Positions 9,928-21,135 of a stretch of 64,000 nucleotides of DNA are shown one piece after another. A program made the position numbers and the translations under genes. Origin of the DNA: Picocystis sp. L7 (lineage: Eukaryota > Chlorophyta > Picocystophyceae > Picocystales > Picocystaceae); NCBI GenBank assembly GCA_020975725.1, contig QXJR01000004.1, positions 434,001 to 498,000 of the forward strand. The letters run 5' to 3'. Every line of letters begins with the position of its first letter. Positions within the stretch are counted from its first letter, which is position 1. The notes below the pieces were generated by a model. That model worked only from the letters and a program-made list of their open reading frames with translations, ran no database searches and had not been told where the DNA came from.

Positions 9928-11340
9928 GATTTTGTATGGCACTGCAGCCACCATGTGTAGCTGCAGACGTTGGGAAAAAGTCCTGATGCTCCAGCAGGCA
10001 TTTTGCAGGAATGGAATGAAAAATCGTCTTCTGCGTCAGGATTCTGGGAATGGGCACCGTGCACCATGGGGATGTCCTATGTTCCGCACCCTTGGGGTGT
10101 CGTGTAAGTGAAAGGTGGGCGTACAATGCGTCCTCTCAAATTCAAACGTGATCCCTTTTATTGCTTGTGCCAACATGCAGCCGACTATGGGCCGCACGAA
10201 CGCTGTGTGTGAGCTTCGTCCATCGCCAGAAGCGAGCTTTGTCGATCGCCAATACTCATGACCAGGGAAGGAAGAAGGAGCGAGCATGCAACCTTTTGTT
10301 CAACGTTTTAAGTGTGATGTGCACTTGTGTTCATTTGTGGGTTCCATTCAGCGTGGGGCCTCGTATGTGCTGGTTGTGCAGGGCAGTCAACGGAACAAAT
10401 CAACCACTTCAGGCGACGTTCTTGTTCTGGGGGGTTATGCTGCGTATCCCAGTTTCTCAAATCCCCTCTCTAGTTCTATCTGCAGTGATCTGTTTGTCTT
10501 TACTGGTATCACTACTCACTATCCGTTGCTCCAGCATCGCGTTCCTACTTGCTTCTTTTCGTTCCAGAGATATGCATCTGGAGCGCAAACCGCCGGATTT
10601 CTCGCGCAGAAGTCTTCAATGCCATTTTCAGCGGATTTGGTGCTGCACGCTTCGTGGTGCATGTGTTCTGGATCTATTGAAAAGCAACCCCGGTGGACCC
10701 AGGCGAATTTATGTGCAGGAAGATCTGCTCACTTGAACTGGAAGCGGTGCAATCAACCATCTGATCTCGAACAGAGGACGCCCTCTTCCACGCGATCTTG
10801 CGTGTGCTACCCGATTGGTGCGGATGGACATCACGAATGATGGGTCGTAAGTTCGGGCGTTGTGCGTTCTGGTCTCACTTTGGACTCCGTGATCGTACGT
10901 CTTTGCATCTCACCCTTCATTGTCCCTTATCCTCGATCGTGTGTGGGTGGTTGATCCCGTACCTCGGTCCATGCTCATTTCTCCCCTTCATCGGCCACGT
11001 GTCTCGCGCATGGATGGGCATGGATTGCTGTATGCACCACGGGACCCTGATGAATGGACCCTTGTCCATCCACATCTCCACAGTGGAACCTGTTGTACCC
11101 TGGTCCCCACCACGGGGTTCGGACCCCTCTGGATCCCCAAGGGACCGTTGGGATCGGACCCTCCTCTCCCTCTCCCCCCGGTTTCGACCCCGGTTGGGGT
11201 GGGGCGATGGTATGGGGGCGAGTTCGAACGTTGATCGGACAGATCCCGACCGACGGACAAGGAACACCGAAGAACGTCGGAAACCAAGCAACTCGCGACA
11301 AGGGAACCGCACCGGGACTGGAGGCATCCACGTGGCGAGC
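9928..11340. other. Intergenic: NF-YB 3' flank and kinesin promoter
   Basis: No gene is supported. Open frames near 10160-10840 encode hydrophobic or mixed peptides without recognisable motifs. The last 300 bases (11090-11340) are GC-rich with GGATCC near 11129 and repeated GGGACC/GGGATCGGACC words, in the style of the other promoters. Confidence 0.35.
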
Positions 11341-14300
11341 ATGGCGGAGAACATACGCGTGGAGGTGCGCGTGAGGCCCTTGCAGGAGCGAGAGGAAGGT
11401 GGGGGGAACGCCTGGGAAGTGCACGGGAACACGTTGAAAGCCCAAACCCAAGACGGGAAAGGGAATGTCGACGCGAAATACGCCTTCGATCGCGTCTTCG
11501 ACGTGAAGGAAAACAACCTGGATGTGTACGAAGCCAAGGCCAAGGAACTGGTACGGTCGGTCGTGGACGGGTTCAACGCTACCGTGTTCGCCTACGGACA
11601 AACAAGCAGCGGGAAAACGTACACCATGATGGGAGCCAAGGATGCACCAGGAATCATACCACTGGCGGTCTACGATGTGTTCCGACACATCGAAAGAACA
11701 ACCAAAAGGGAGTTCCTGCTGCGCGTGTCCTACATGGAAATCTACAACGAACAAATCAAAGATCTGCTCGCCAGCTCGGACGCGACGAAACTCCCAATCC
11801 ACGAAAATGCAGAACAAGGCGTGTTCGTGGCTGGATTGACCGAAGAAATCGTGAGGAACCCCGAACAAGTGCTAGATATCATGCATCGTGGAGAGTCCAA
11901 GCGTACGTTTGGAGAAACACAGATGAACCGAAAGTCCTCCAGGTCGCACACCGTCTTCCGAATGGTAGTCGAATCCAGGAACACAGCAGACGAGGACGGT
12001 AAAGCGTCGTCCACCAGTGATGCTGTACGTGTGTCTGTCTTAACCCTCGTGGATCTTGCTGGTTCAGAGAGACAAGCAAAAACTGGCGCCGATGGGGACA
12101 GGCTCAAAGAGGGATCTCATATCAACAAAAGTCTACTCTGTCTTGGAACTGTTATTGCCAAGCTGAGCGAAGGACGTGAACAACAGGGCGGGCACATCCC
12201 ATTCAGAGATTCCAAGCTCACACGAATATTGCAGCCTTCACTGGGTGGAAATGCGAAAACGCTCGTCATCTGCAATGTCACATCCTCTTCACTTCATGTG
12301 GAAGAGACGCATAGTACTCTCAGGTTTGCCAGCCGTGCGAAACAGGTCACAAACAACGCTAAAGTAAACGAGGTTGTGAGCGAACAAACACTGCTGAAAA
12401 AGCAACAACTGGAAATCGAGGAGCTCAAACGGAAACTGGAATCGGGAAAATGCCTGAATGATGGTCAGAAGACCTTGACTGAAGCACAGGAAGAAGAAAT
12501 TCAGGCCAAAATCAAGGCCATGAGAGAGAATGTTATGGCTGCAGAAGAGGACAAACTACTCATGGCCATGCAGTTGGAAGAGCAAGAGGCTGCACAAAGA
12601 AGGCAGCAGGAAAAAATGAGGGAGTACGCAGACAAAGTCGAACAACTGAAGAAGCTGGTCCTTGTGTCCTCAAAGGTCTTGGCTGAAGAGGACAAGTCGA
12701 AGCGTGCTTCTCAAAAAGGAAGGAGACAAACATGGTATCCAGGGACTGTGAACACTTCCCCGAACCGTTCCCAAAGCTGCAATAGAAGCGAGCGGATGTC
12801 AAATGATTCAGCTGAAGGAAGCCAGGAGGCTGAAGTTTCCTATCCACCAGTACGCACCGAGATTGCGAACTACAGAGCCAATGCTGAGGCCCTAAGAGGA
12901 AAGCTCACAGAAGCCCAGCACGGAAATTCGGAGTTGAGAGATGAAATGGTCGCTCTTCAAGAAGAAAACAGCCAACTGAGAGACAAAGTACAAAGCCTGG
13001 AGCACGAGATTTCAAGGGAAATCACGGAGAAGAACAGGCTTGCTGATGTGGAAGAGAAATTGCGAGCATCACAAGCAAGGGTTGCAGCACTTTTTGAAGA
13101 GAACGAAGGTTTCGAAGCTCACATCTGCGATCTTGAAGGGCAGCGCAGAGCGCCTCTTTACAACAAGCGCCAGGAAGAGGAGTTGAGAAGATCGCAAGAA
13201 CGAGTCCAGGAATTGGAACTCGAGCTGTCTGCTGTGACTGCCGAGGCAGGTACTTTGAATGCAGAGATGGAGGCTACTAAAGCAGCAATGTTAGCTGCTA
13301 CCGCTGAATGTGATTGTGCCAAGGCTACAAACCAGAAGCTGTTGCTCGAACTCGACTTCTCCCGCAAAGAAGCCAGGCGGCACGAGACAGATGCAGACCG
13401 CGAGCTTCAGGAGCGCCGAAGGTTGTCCGTTCGTGTCCAAGAGCTTGTTACCGAAATGGAAGAGAAAACAAGAACATATGAAGATGAAATATCTTCCATT
13501 CGTGCATACCTGGAAGAAAAAGAGGAAGATGGGAAAGTTTTGGAAGAGAAACTCGAGGAGGCCACCAGTGAGTTAGGCAATGTTCGCACTGAGTACCAAG
13601 AGTCCTGCTCTAAGGTAGAAGCTTTAGCATCTCAAGTTGGTTCCTTGGAAAAAGCATTGCAATCCAAAACAAACGACATGGAATCAGCACTTGCGGACAA
13701 CGAATCTTTGAAAGGGGACATAGCATCGTTGCGTGAGGTGAATGAGGAACTCCAGTCGAAAGTGTCCAATCAACAAGCTGCTAGGCCTTCATTTGGAATG
13801 AAGTCAGCCACAGCAGATGTGTCGTCCTTACGTACAGAAATATCAAAGCTTAGTCGAGAGCTCAAAGGTGCCGAGCTAAAGCCTAAGCTCATGGAGAAAG
13901 AGAAAGAACGTATATGTAGGGAAATGGACAAGTTGAAGGAGAAGATCCAAAAGCAGGACTTGAAGATCCGCACCCTTATGCAGGAAAAACTGGCAGCTGT
14001 CTCTGAGAAAGGAACACTGGAGCGTGAAGCAAAGAGACTGAAGGATCAAAACACCACCATGAAGGGCAAGCTGGAGAAGAAGGAAGAGACCCGTCAAAGC
14101 ATCGAGAAGCTCAAGTCCGAACTCAGCACAAGCAACACAAAGTTACATTCACTCCAAATGGATCTGCAAGGGACAAATGCAAAGATTTCTGATCTTACAG
14201 AAGAAAAAGATTCCTTGAGCAAGGTTGTTCATGAGCGCGACCAGATGATTGACAATCTGAATTCCGAACGGAGCCAGATCCGATCAGAACTCTCTGAACT

Positions 14301-16197
14301 CCAAGACAGCCACCGAAAGCTCGAAGGGGAGCACAGGGTCACATGCACAAAGCTCGAGGCATCAAGAAAGAAAGTGGAAGCTCTGACGTCAGAATTGTCA
14401 GAGTTGCAGCAGCAGAATAAGGAAGTGCAAGATAATTTACATTCACTAGAACAGCAGCATCATAGGGCCAAAAAGTTGTTGGAGGAAAGCACCTCCGCAC
14501 TGGAAAATACATCAATGCAACTTTCTCAGTTGCGTGAAAAGCACAAACAAGAATTGGAAAATGGCAAAGAGTTACGTGCTGCTTACGAGATTGCTGCAAG
14601 AGCTCTGGCAGAGTCAGAAGCATCACTTAATCTTGCTAATGAGAGGCTACCTCTCATCGAAAAGCTGGAGTATCGAGTAGCAGAGCTAGAGAACCAGCTT
14701 AGCAATGTGCAAAGCAAACTTCTTGAGGTCGAAGAGCATAGAAAACAAGAAGGTGAAGCGTCATCGGCTACAATTAGTGAACTCACTGGCAAGAACGTTG
14801 CATTGTTGGAAGACCTCGAGCTGTGCAAGCTGAAGGTCGCAGATCTGGAAAACACCTTGTCTAAATTTAAGGAGGAAATGGCATCCCTCGAGGAATCAAG
14901 GAACAAGGCCGTTGGCTCTTCTCACGCAGCGTCAGAAGAGCTTGCTGCAGTTAGCGAACTCCTTGAAACAGAACGCAACTGGGCCGAAGAAACTCAAGCT
15001 GCACTGAAGCAAGAGATTAGCGACCTGAAAGCCGAGCAGATCAATCTGCAGATTCAGCTGAACGCAGCGCGCGATGACGTAAAAGATGCACGCAATGCAG
15101 TTGCAGTGAAGGAGAAAGAACTTTCTGCATTGGAGGATAACGCGTTGATGTCAAGTAGTGAATTGCAGCAGACACTTCAGCGCAAAGAAAAAGAGCTTGC
15201 CACTGCGGCAGAAACAGCGATGGACCTGCAGAGCCAGCTTGAAATTTGCAAGGAGGATATTCAAAGCCTGGAAGCAGAAGTTGATGAATCACATGCTCGT
15301 GAAAAGAAAGCATTGGAAGCCATGAACCGCCTGAAGACGAATGTACAACTGGCAGAGGAAAAGATGCAATCACGTGAGGCTTCGCTTCACCATAGGCTGG
15401 CAGAAGCAGAGTCGGCTTTGGAACACGCAAAGGAGGCTGAGCTGAACATGAAGGAGAGCCTATCCGTCATGAGAGCCGAAGCACAGCAATTGAAGTTGAA
15501 GTTTGACAGAGAAGTTGAGCGTGCACGCACAGAGAAACACCTTGCACAGCAGCAAATTGCGCATCTTAGTAGAGAGTTAGAATCCTCCAAAATCACATGT
15601 GAGCAACATGAGGCAAACAGTGCAGACAGGGGTGCCATCCGCGAGATGGAGTTCAAATGCAGATCCCTTCAAGAGGAGAACCAGCGCTTACTTCTTCAAA
15701 CAGAATCAGTGGACGAAACCAATTCTCGAATATTAAAGATGAAAGAGGAGGTACGGGGTCTGACAACGAGGGAAAGAGAGAACGACACTCTCATAAAACA
15801 TCTCCGCAGCAGCTTGGAACGTCTGGAAGCCGAAAAGCTGGCATGGAAGAGCTCCGCCACTCCACAGCATCTAGACATCTCGGCCGAGCTGGAGGAACTC
15901 AAATCAGAGCGGTGCAAGCTTGCCAAAGAGTTGAAGGAGAGGCGGCGCCAGGTACATAAGATGGAGGAAGTGTATGTGTCTTTGAAGCGCTCGTTCCAGG
16001 AGAAGGGAGGGGTAGAATCCGAAGTCTTCGAGAAGCTCCGAGTTGCAGAGGGCACTGCACACGATCTTCGTGAGCTGAACGCCACAGTGGACCGTCTCCG
16101 TCGCGACAACTGTGCTCTTCGTGAGAAGGTGGAGAAGTACCGCGGCCTGTATCGCAAGAGCAGTGTGAATCTTGGCAAAGAGAACGCAGTCCATTGA
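11341..16197 (+). CDS. Kinesin-7/CENP-E-like motor with very long coiled coil
   Basis: 1,618 aa, intronless. The motor domain starts directly at the N-terminus (MAENIRVEVRVRPLQ), with P-loop GQTSSGKT at residues 86-93, switch I NRKSSRSH, switch II DLAGSE and the microtubule-binding HIPFRDSKLTRILQPSLGG. The neck and about 1,250 residues of Glu/Lys/Leu-rich heptads follow to the C-terminus. An N-terminal motor plus a giant rod is the CENP-E/kinesin-7 plan, so a role in spindle or chromosome movement is likely. I chose 11341 because the motor begins there, although the frame stays open upstream to 10798. The family assignment within N-terminal kinesins is inferred from architecture, not a tree. 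Confidence 0.88.
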   Translation: MAENIRVEVRVRPLQEREEGGGNAWEVHGNTLKAQTQDGKGNVDAKYAFDRVFDVKENNLDVYEAKAKELVRSVVDGFNATVFAYGQTSSGKTYTMMGAKDAPGIIPLAVYDVFRHIERTTKREFLLRVSYMEIYNEQIKDLLASSDATKLPIHENAEQGVFVAGLTEEIVRNPEQVLDIMHRGESKRTFGETQMNRKSSRSHTVFRMVVESRNTADEDGKASSTSDAVRVSVLTLVDLAGSERQAKTGADGDRLKEGSHINKSLLCLGTVIAKLSEGREQQGGHIPFRDSKLTRILQPSLGGNAKTLVICNVTSSSLHVEETHSTLRFASRAKQVTNNAKVNEVVSEQTLLKKQQLEIEELKRKLESGKCLNDGQKTLTEAQEEEIQAKIKAMRENVMAAEEDKLLMAMQLEEQEAAQRRQQEKMREYADKVEQLKKLVLVSSKVLAEEDKSKRASQKGRRQTWYPGTVNTSPNRSQSCNRSERMSNDSAEGSQEAEVSYPPVRTEIANYRANAEALRGKLTEAQHGNSELRDEMVALQEENSQLRDKVQSLEHEISREITEKNRLADVEEKLRASQARVAALFEENEGFEAHICDLEGQRRAPLYNKRQEEELRRSQERVQELELELSAVTAEAGTLNAEMEATKAAMLAATAECDCAKATNQKLLLELDFSRKEARRHETDADRELQERRRLSVRVQELVTEMEEKTRTYEDEISSIRAYLEEKEEDGKVLEEKLEEATSELGNVRTEYQESCSKVEALASQVGSLEKALQSKTNDMESALADNESLKGDIASLREVNEELQSKVSNQQAARPSFGMKSATADVSSLRTEISKLSRELKGAELKPKLMEKEKERICREMDKLKEKIQKQDLKIRTLMQEKLAAVSEKGTLEREAKRLKDQNTTMKGKLEKKEETRQSIEKLKSELSTSNTKLHSLQMDLQGTNAKISDLTEEKDSLSKVVHERDQMIDNLNSERSQIRSELSELQDSHRKLEGEHRVTCTKLEASRKKVEALTSELSELQQQNKEVQDNLHSLEQQHHRAKKLLEESTSALENTSMQLSQLREKHKQELENGKELRAAYEIAARALAESEASLNLANERLPLIEKLEYRVAELENQLSNVQSKLLEVEEHRKQEGEASSATISELTGKNVALLEDLELCKLKVADLENTLSKFKEEMASLEESRNKAVGSSHAASEELAAVSELLETERNWAEETQAALKQEISDLKAEQINLQIQLNAARDDVKDARNAVAVKEKELSALEDNALMSSSELQQTLQRKEKELATAAETAMDLQSQLEICKEDIQSLEAEVDESHAREKKALEAMNRLKTNVQLAEEKMQSREASLHHRLAEAESALEHAKEAELNMKESLSVMRAEAQQLKLKFDREVERARTEKHLAQQQIAHLSRELESSKITCEQHEANSADRGAIREMEFKCRSLQEENQRLLLQTESVDETNSRILKMKEEVRGLTTRERENDTLIKHLRSSLERLEAEKLAWKSSATPQHLDISAELEELKSERCKLAKELKERRRQVHKMEEVYVSLKRSFQEKGGVESEVFEKLRVAEGTAHDLRELNATVDRLRRDNCALREKVEKYRGLYRKSSVNLGKENAVH

Positions 16198-16618
16198 ATC
16201 GCATGGCACTTGTGAGCGTTGGAAGGAAGCAGTTGTTCCCTCTGCAATCCTTATCCTTGACATTGCACCCCGATACTCTTTCCCGCCAAAATTCGCCCCT
16301 CTGGCACCATCCTTGGTTCCCCGTGCCTGTTCGCGTCCCCATCGTATGGAGACAGCGTATACTGCGATCTTTTATCGGTCTTTCACGGTCCACGACCGCC
16401 CTGGGGCGACTGGGACCTCCTCCTTCGATCCCTTCCCAGCCGACGAGAGGATCTCCATCCGGGTCTAGACCGGATCCTCTTCCGGGCACGGAAGGGCTAC
16501 GAAAGGGACCTTCAAACGGATCCGAACTCGGGTGTAAGAACCCTTCCCTTCCTATTCTTTTATTCGTCACCCACCAAAGGGGACCACGAACCCAGCCATC
16601 TCGATTGCGTTTCGCGCC
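16198..16618. promoter_or_regulatory. Region between the kinesin and MAU2 genes
   Basis: About 420 bp, with no gene seen. The proximal 150 bases contain GGATCC at about 16471 and 16517 and ACGAAAGGGACC near 16500, the same words that precede other start codons here. It presumably holds the kinesin 3' UTR and the MAU2 promoter. Confidence 0.4.
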
Positions 16619-18346
16619 ATGGACGCACGCGACGAACTCGTGTCCCTGGCCGAGGAACTGGAGCGGAATGGAGGACAGAAGGAAGAAATTGCAGCTGCAC
16701 AGTGCCTCCTAGCCGCACTGAGCCGTGGACACCAGATGGAGCCGGTGCGAGAAGCACGCGTGAGGGTGAGGTTGGGAAAGCTGCTGCTTCGAAACACAGA
16801 GAATGTGCTCCTTGCCAAGGGTTGCTTTGACAGAGCGCACGTCCTAATCGCCAGAAAAGAAGAAGAAGTAGACCTCAGGAGGGAGGCGTGGTCGGGTATT
16901 GCGTCCTGTTATCACGTCATGGGCAACCTCAAGCAGGAGAAGCAAGCCCTGCGAAAGGGAGGAGAAGAATCCGGAGGCACAAACCAGAAAGAATGGAATG
17001 CGTACTTCAAGGTAAGGCTCGCGGATGCTTTAAATATGGAAGGAAAGTTCGAAGAATCAATGGGAGAACTCGAAGCCATGGTGGAGGTGAGTGGAGAAGC
17101 GAAAGGAATGGATTTGGCTGCCTACAAACTACACGTGGCACTTGCATCCAGCAACTTCACACGTTTACAAGAGAAATTGAGAGAATGTGATGCCCTTTTG
17201 GAGAGCGTAAAAGCCAGAAACGAATCCATTCCTGCACACTGTATGGTTTACTTTCTTTTCATGAAGCTTCTGACGAATCAACAACTTGGCAACAATCTCC
17301 AAGTTCAGGCTTTGTCAGAAGAAATTTCCTCATTCTTTCCCTTGCAGGATGACATGTGGGGAAGAAGCTGGATCCCTTCAGCTTGGATTGAAGAAGGCGT
17401 GGATCTCGTCAAAATCGTCCATAGAAGCATGTGTGGTGAATTGCGACAGGCAGTTGAGCTGGCCAAATCGAGTTTAGCACGAGTAGATTCGCAGCTCTCT
17501 ATGCTTGGGATTGGTCCAAAGACAAAGCAAAGCCACCTAAGCAACATGACTGTATGGTCGGGGAGGCTTTGGCTGGTCCTTCAGTTCAACATAATTCAAG
17601 CCATGTGTCTAGCGCAAATGACGCTCTCGGACCTGCCAGAAGCACACCTTTCTCTTGCTGCACTGGAGGGAATGATCCACCGATATCCCGTTCTGTTGCT
17701 AGACTTCAAATGCCGGTTGCATATTCTCTCTGGGTTGTTGCATCACTCTTGCATGGAATATACAGAGGCTATCCAAAGGTTCCAGAATGCTCGAAGCTGT
17801 TTAGAGGGAGCATCGTTGTTGAATGCATCGGTACTACTTGAAGCACTATCTATCCTTTGCAAAGATGGCGAGAACGCCTGCGCTCAGGTCTTGGATCTTT
17901 TGCAAACAATGCGAAAGACTTCATCAGAAAAAGAAGAACAAACCAAGGTGATTGAGATCATTGTAGAATCGATTACCTTTGCAAATCAAGGGGAGCATGC
18001 TGAAGCAAAATCCCTATTGAACAAGGGTCTGAAGCTTGCACACACAAAGCTCATGAACCAGCAGATCACTGCCCAAGTTCTCAACCTCTTGGCAATGGTT
18101 TCAGCGGCAAAGGATGCAAACGTATCAAACATCCCTATGCTGCAGTCAGCCAGTACTCTGTCACGGAATCTAAATGATCTACCCATGCACTTGCAGACTC
18201 TGCACTTAATGAAGCAAGTCTGGGAACGGGAAAAGAACGAGGCCAAATTTATGGAATGCTGCTCACTCATAGACAAGCACACTCTGCTACTACAAGATAA
18301 AGTGGCCCAAGTCAAACAACAGAGACAGATCCAGAAGGCCGCATAG
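16619..18346 (+). CDS. MAU2: MAU2/SCC4 cohesin loader subunit
   Basis: 575 aa, single exon. MAU2 (SCC4) is an all-helical TPR superhelix that wraps the N-terminus of SCC2/NIPBL and loads cohesin on chromatin. The N-terminal part shows the family pattern VRVRLGKLLLRNTENVLLAK followed by CFDRAHVLI, and helical TPR-like pairs continue throughout. Length matches metazoan and plant MAU2 (about 600-720 aa), slightly short. The ATG at 16619 is the first in frame. The gene converges with CGEP, 104 bp between stop codons. Confidence 0.88.
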   Translation: MDARDELVSLAEELERNGGQKEEIAAAQCLLAALSRGHQMEPVREARVRVRLGKLLLRNTENVLLAKGCFDRAHVLIARKEEEVDLRREAWSGIASCYHVMGNLKQEKQALRKGGEESGGTNQKEWNAYFKVRLADALNMEGKFEESMGELEAMVEVSGEAKGMDLAAYKLHVALASSNFTRLQEKLRECDALLESVKARNESIPAHCMVYFLFMKLLTNQQLGNNLQVQALSEEISSFFPLQDDMWGRSWIPSAWIEEGVDLVKIVHRSMCGELRQAVELAKSSLARVDSQLSMLGIGPKTKQSHLSNMTVWSGRLWLVLQFNIIQAMCLAQMTLSDLPEAHLSLAALEGMIHRYPVLLLDFKCRLHILSGLLHHSCMEYTEAIQRFQNARSCLEGASLLNASVLLEALSILCKDGENACAQVLDLLQTMRKTSSEKEEQTKVIEIIVESITFANQGEHAEAKSLLNKGLKLAHTKLMNQQITAQVLNLLAMVSAAKDANVSNIPMLQSASTLSRNLNDLPMHLQTLHLMKQVWEREKNEAKFMECCSLIDKHTLLLQDKVAQVKQQRQIQKAA

Positions 18347-18450
18347 AGAAACCCTGCACCTAGCCTTCCTGCCACCAATCAAAAAATCATTCTTTGCACA
18401 AAAATGCCAACCTATCATACTTACAAACGGGAGCATTTTGTGCGCAACTT

Positions 18451-21135
18451 TCACTTGGCAATGACTTCTTCCAGTGCCTGCCCACCGGACTCTCCCATTG
18501 CATTCGCACAATATTTTTGTAACCAAGTATCCATCTCCCACAGCACATGCATGACAGATTCTCGCGCACGATATCCATGCGATTCATGAGGGAGTATCAC
18601 CAATCTAGACGGCACACCGTGCCCCTTCAATGCAGAGTAGAACCTTTCACTCTGCATTGGAAAAGTGCCGCTGTTGTTGTCATCTTCTCCATGAATCAAC
18701 AAAAGCGGGTCCTTAATCTTCTCCACATTCATGAAAGGTGACATTGTCATATATGTTTCCGGGGCTTGCCACAAGGTTCTCTCCTCGCTTTGAAAACCAA
18801 AGGGTGTGAGTGTTCTATTGTAAGCGCCCGACCTTGCAATTCCACAAGCAAACAGACCGGGGCAATGTGCAAGGAGGTTTGCAGTCATGAATGCACCGTA
18901 GCTATGACCTCCCACAGCGATAGCTCCACGTTTGGCGACCCCACGTCGCACTACCTCATCAACAGCTGCACGTGCTGATGCAGTCAATTGCTCCACGTAA
19001 CTATCATTCGGTTCCATGTCATCTCCTTCTCCAATAATCGGGAAGGTAGGACCGTCAAAGACAGCAAATTTGCGTGCTAAAAATAGAATGGGCGAGGTGG
19101 CTCCAATGCCCGTAAATCTGTATGGAGATCCTCGCATTTGACTGGCTGCGTCCCTGCTCTTGAACTCTCTAGGGTATGCCCAAAAGAGACATGGTAAGGG
19201 CCCGTCTCTGGTTGGATCATACTCTGGGGGCAAGTACAAAGTCCCTTGCAAATCGACGCCATCTTCCCTCTTGTATCGAACAATTTCCTTCTGTAGCTCT
19301 TTCAAAGAAGGGTAAGGGTGAGGAAAGTCAGTTATCTGCCTTTCAGCGCTATCCTTAAGAGAATGAACGAAGAACTGTGGAGGATCCATTGGGGATTCTC
19401 GCACCTTCAGCATGGAAACGTCTTCTAGTGATTCAATTGCCTTCCCTGGACCATCGGACAACAATGCTTCTAAGCTCTCCAAATAAGGAGGTGTCTGGCT
19501 TTGCCATACTCTTTCCTTTTCTGCTGTGGTTATGTCATACAAGTCGAGAAAGGGGCAGTCTCCCTCTGGACTGGCCCCCTGTCCTTCAAGCAGGAGTTTC
19601 GTGGAATTTTCTAATGCAGCCAGTACATACATTCCCATTTCATTCCGCCTCATGATGGGGGCTCCTGGGTCTGAATAGGAATCTTCGAAGGAACGGTCAA
19701 ATAAGACCTTCTTCTCTGCTGGGCGAGTCCCTGGGCCGAGGGTCCAACACACGCTACGCCGAGTTTTCCACCAACTCTCGTACGCGATGGCTAGCTTATC
19801 TGTACCCCAAAGCATACCACTAAATCGAAGATCAAAAGTGGCCAGGATTTCAGGTTCTGCATCTGAAGCGTGCTGTGGATCCAATGTGTACACAATATCT
19901 CGGGGTGACACGTCTACTGCAGGGTCTCCGCCATCTTGAGTTTCGACCCAGTACAGTTCTGCAGATTTATCTGGTCTCCAATATACCGAGCGAGGTCCTT
20001 TTCTTGTGGAATTAAATGCCACAGGGATGTCTTCTGCCAGCGGTAGATCCGCAATGGTCTTCAGGAGTTTCCCATCTTGGAGCGACCAGAGCTCTGTCCT
20101 CTTGGGGAAGCGTCCGCACGGCACCAGGTACGAGAACGGTTTCTGAATGTGTTCTAAGATGGCATACTTGCCGTCAGGCGAAGGATCACAACGAACATAG
20201 ACTTTGGGCTCTCCCAAGGGTTTGACTTGGCTGGCCTCTGTGGCGTCGGCATCGACCGTCACAAGTTGCGCGGTACCGAAATGTTCGAACAGATCTTCGT
20301 CGTGCACGTCCTTAAGCAGGTCCTGATAGGTCCTGGCCTGTGCTTTTCTACCTTCTTCACGGCTCCAATCGTCGACTCTCGGTCCTTGCGGTCTCCTGGG
20401 CCTCTCCGGTGGTGCGGTCCCTGGCTTGGACACCACGGCAGCAAGCAGTGTTTGGTTGTCGATCCACTTGTACTCTTCAAACACACATGCAAGTGTGGGC
20501 AAGGGAAGCTTCCTGGCCACTCCGTCTTTGACTCCTGCGACGTGCAAATGCATGGTCTCGTCTCCTTGGCCGTGGTTGTCGAGCTCCTGGCTGACGGCCA
20601 TGGCCACGTGGGTGCCGTCTGGCGACCAGCTGACGAAGTTCAGCTTGGCCCTTGGCGGCAATCCCGTGAACACCACTCCATCTCCTTCTTTGGGTGGGCA
20701 ATCTTCCAAGAGCACCACGCGTGCTCGCACGTAGTGTCCGAGCCTGGCACGTGCGTGTCGACGTGGGTCGATCCTCAGTCCTCCAAGCTTGAGTTCTTCA
20801 CGGCTGAGATCTTCGATGGGCGGATTGGACGGCGGTCGATCTAGCACGAGCACGCGGTCCCTGCGTGGAGAGATGGAGATGGAAGGTGTGGGTGGTGCGT
20901 CCACGATGGAGGCCATGTTGGCTGGTGGCATGCGGTATCCGCCACCATCTTCTTCCGACCAACCCATGGTCGCCGTTCCTTCTTTGTCCATCGCTTCCAC
21001 CCTCTGTTCCCTACCTCGCAAACCTTTCCACGCGTCCGAACCTGCCCTGATCCTCCCGCGCATGCGTGCTAGGGGTCTCCAAGACGCGCCTGTCGATGCG
21101 TGCATGGCCGTCAGTGCCACGCCACACCTTTCCAT
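18451..21135 (-). CDS. CGEP: Chloroplast glutamyl endopeptidase (CGEP, S9 family)
   Basis: 894 aa. CGEP is a stromal S9D serine protease that cleaves after Glu. An N-terminal beta-propeller (about 70-600) precedes the alpha/beta-hydrolase domain. The catalytic serine is in GGHSYGAF (Ser745), the Asp in HGEDDNNSG (about 818) and the His in PHESHGYR (His853); all three are present. GDDMEPNDSYVEQLTASA upstream of the nucleophile is the plant CGEP pattern. The first ~50 residues are rich in Ala, Arg, Ser and Gly and suit a transit peptide. Starts head-to-head with TRAPPC11, sharing 314 bp. Confidence 0.92.
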   Translation of the reverse strand: MERCGVALTAMHASTGASWRPLARMRGRIRAGSDAWKGLRGREQRVEAMDKEGTATMGWSEEDGGGYRMPPANMASIVDAPPTPSISISPRRDRVLVLDRPPSNPPIEDLSREELKLGGLRIDPRRHARARLGHYVRARVVLLEDCPPKEGDGVVFTGLPPRAKLNFVSWSPDGTHVAMAVSQELDNHGQGDETMHLHVAGVKDGVARKLPLPTLACVFEEYKWIDNQTLLAAVVSKPGTAPPERPRRPQGPRVDDWSREEGRKAQARTYQDLLKDVHDEDLFEHFGTAQLVTVDADATEASQVKPLGEPKVYVRCDPSPDGKYAILEHIQKPFSYLVPCGRFPKRTELWSLQDGKLLKTIADLPLAEDIPVAFNSTRKGPRSVYWRPDKSAELYWVETQDGGDPAVDVSPRDIVYTLDPQHASDAEPEILATFDLRFSGMLWGTDKLAIAYESWWKTRRSVCWTLGPGTRPAEKKVLFDRSFEDSYSDPGAPIMRRNEMGMYVLAALENSTKLLLEGQGASPEGDCPFLDLYDITTAEKERVWQSQTPPYLESLEALLSDGPGKAIESLEDVSMLKVRESPMDPPQFFVHSLKDSAERQITDFPHPYPSLKELQKEIVRYKREDGVDLQGTLYLPPEYDPTRDGPLPCLFWAYPREFKSRDAASQMRGSPYRFTGIGATSPILFLARKFAVFDGPTFPIIGEGDDMEPNDSYVEQLTASARAAVDEVVRRGVAKRGAIAVGGHSYGAFMTANLLAHCPGLFACGIARSGAYNRTLTPFGFQSEERTLWQAPETYMTMSPFMNVEKIKDPLLLIHGEDDNNSGTFPMQSERFYSALKGHGVPSRLVILPHESHGYRARESVMHVLWEMDTWLQKYCANAMGESGGQALEEVIAK

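Noticed and set aside
10161-10840. Two overlapping plus-strand frames with hydrophobic stretches
   Set aside because: The hydrophobic run is not followed by any recognisable domain and neither frame has splice partners; more likely intergenic.
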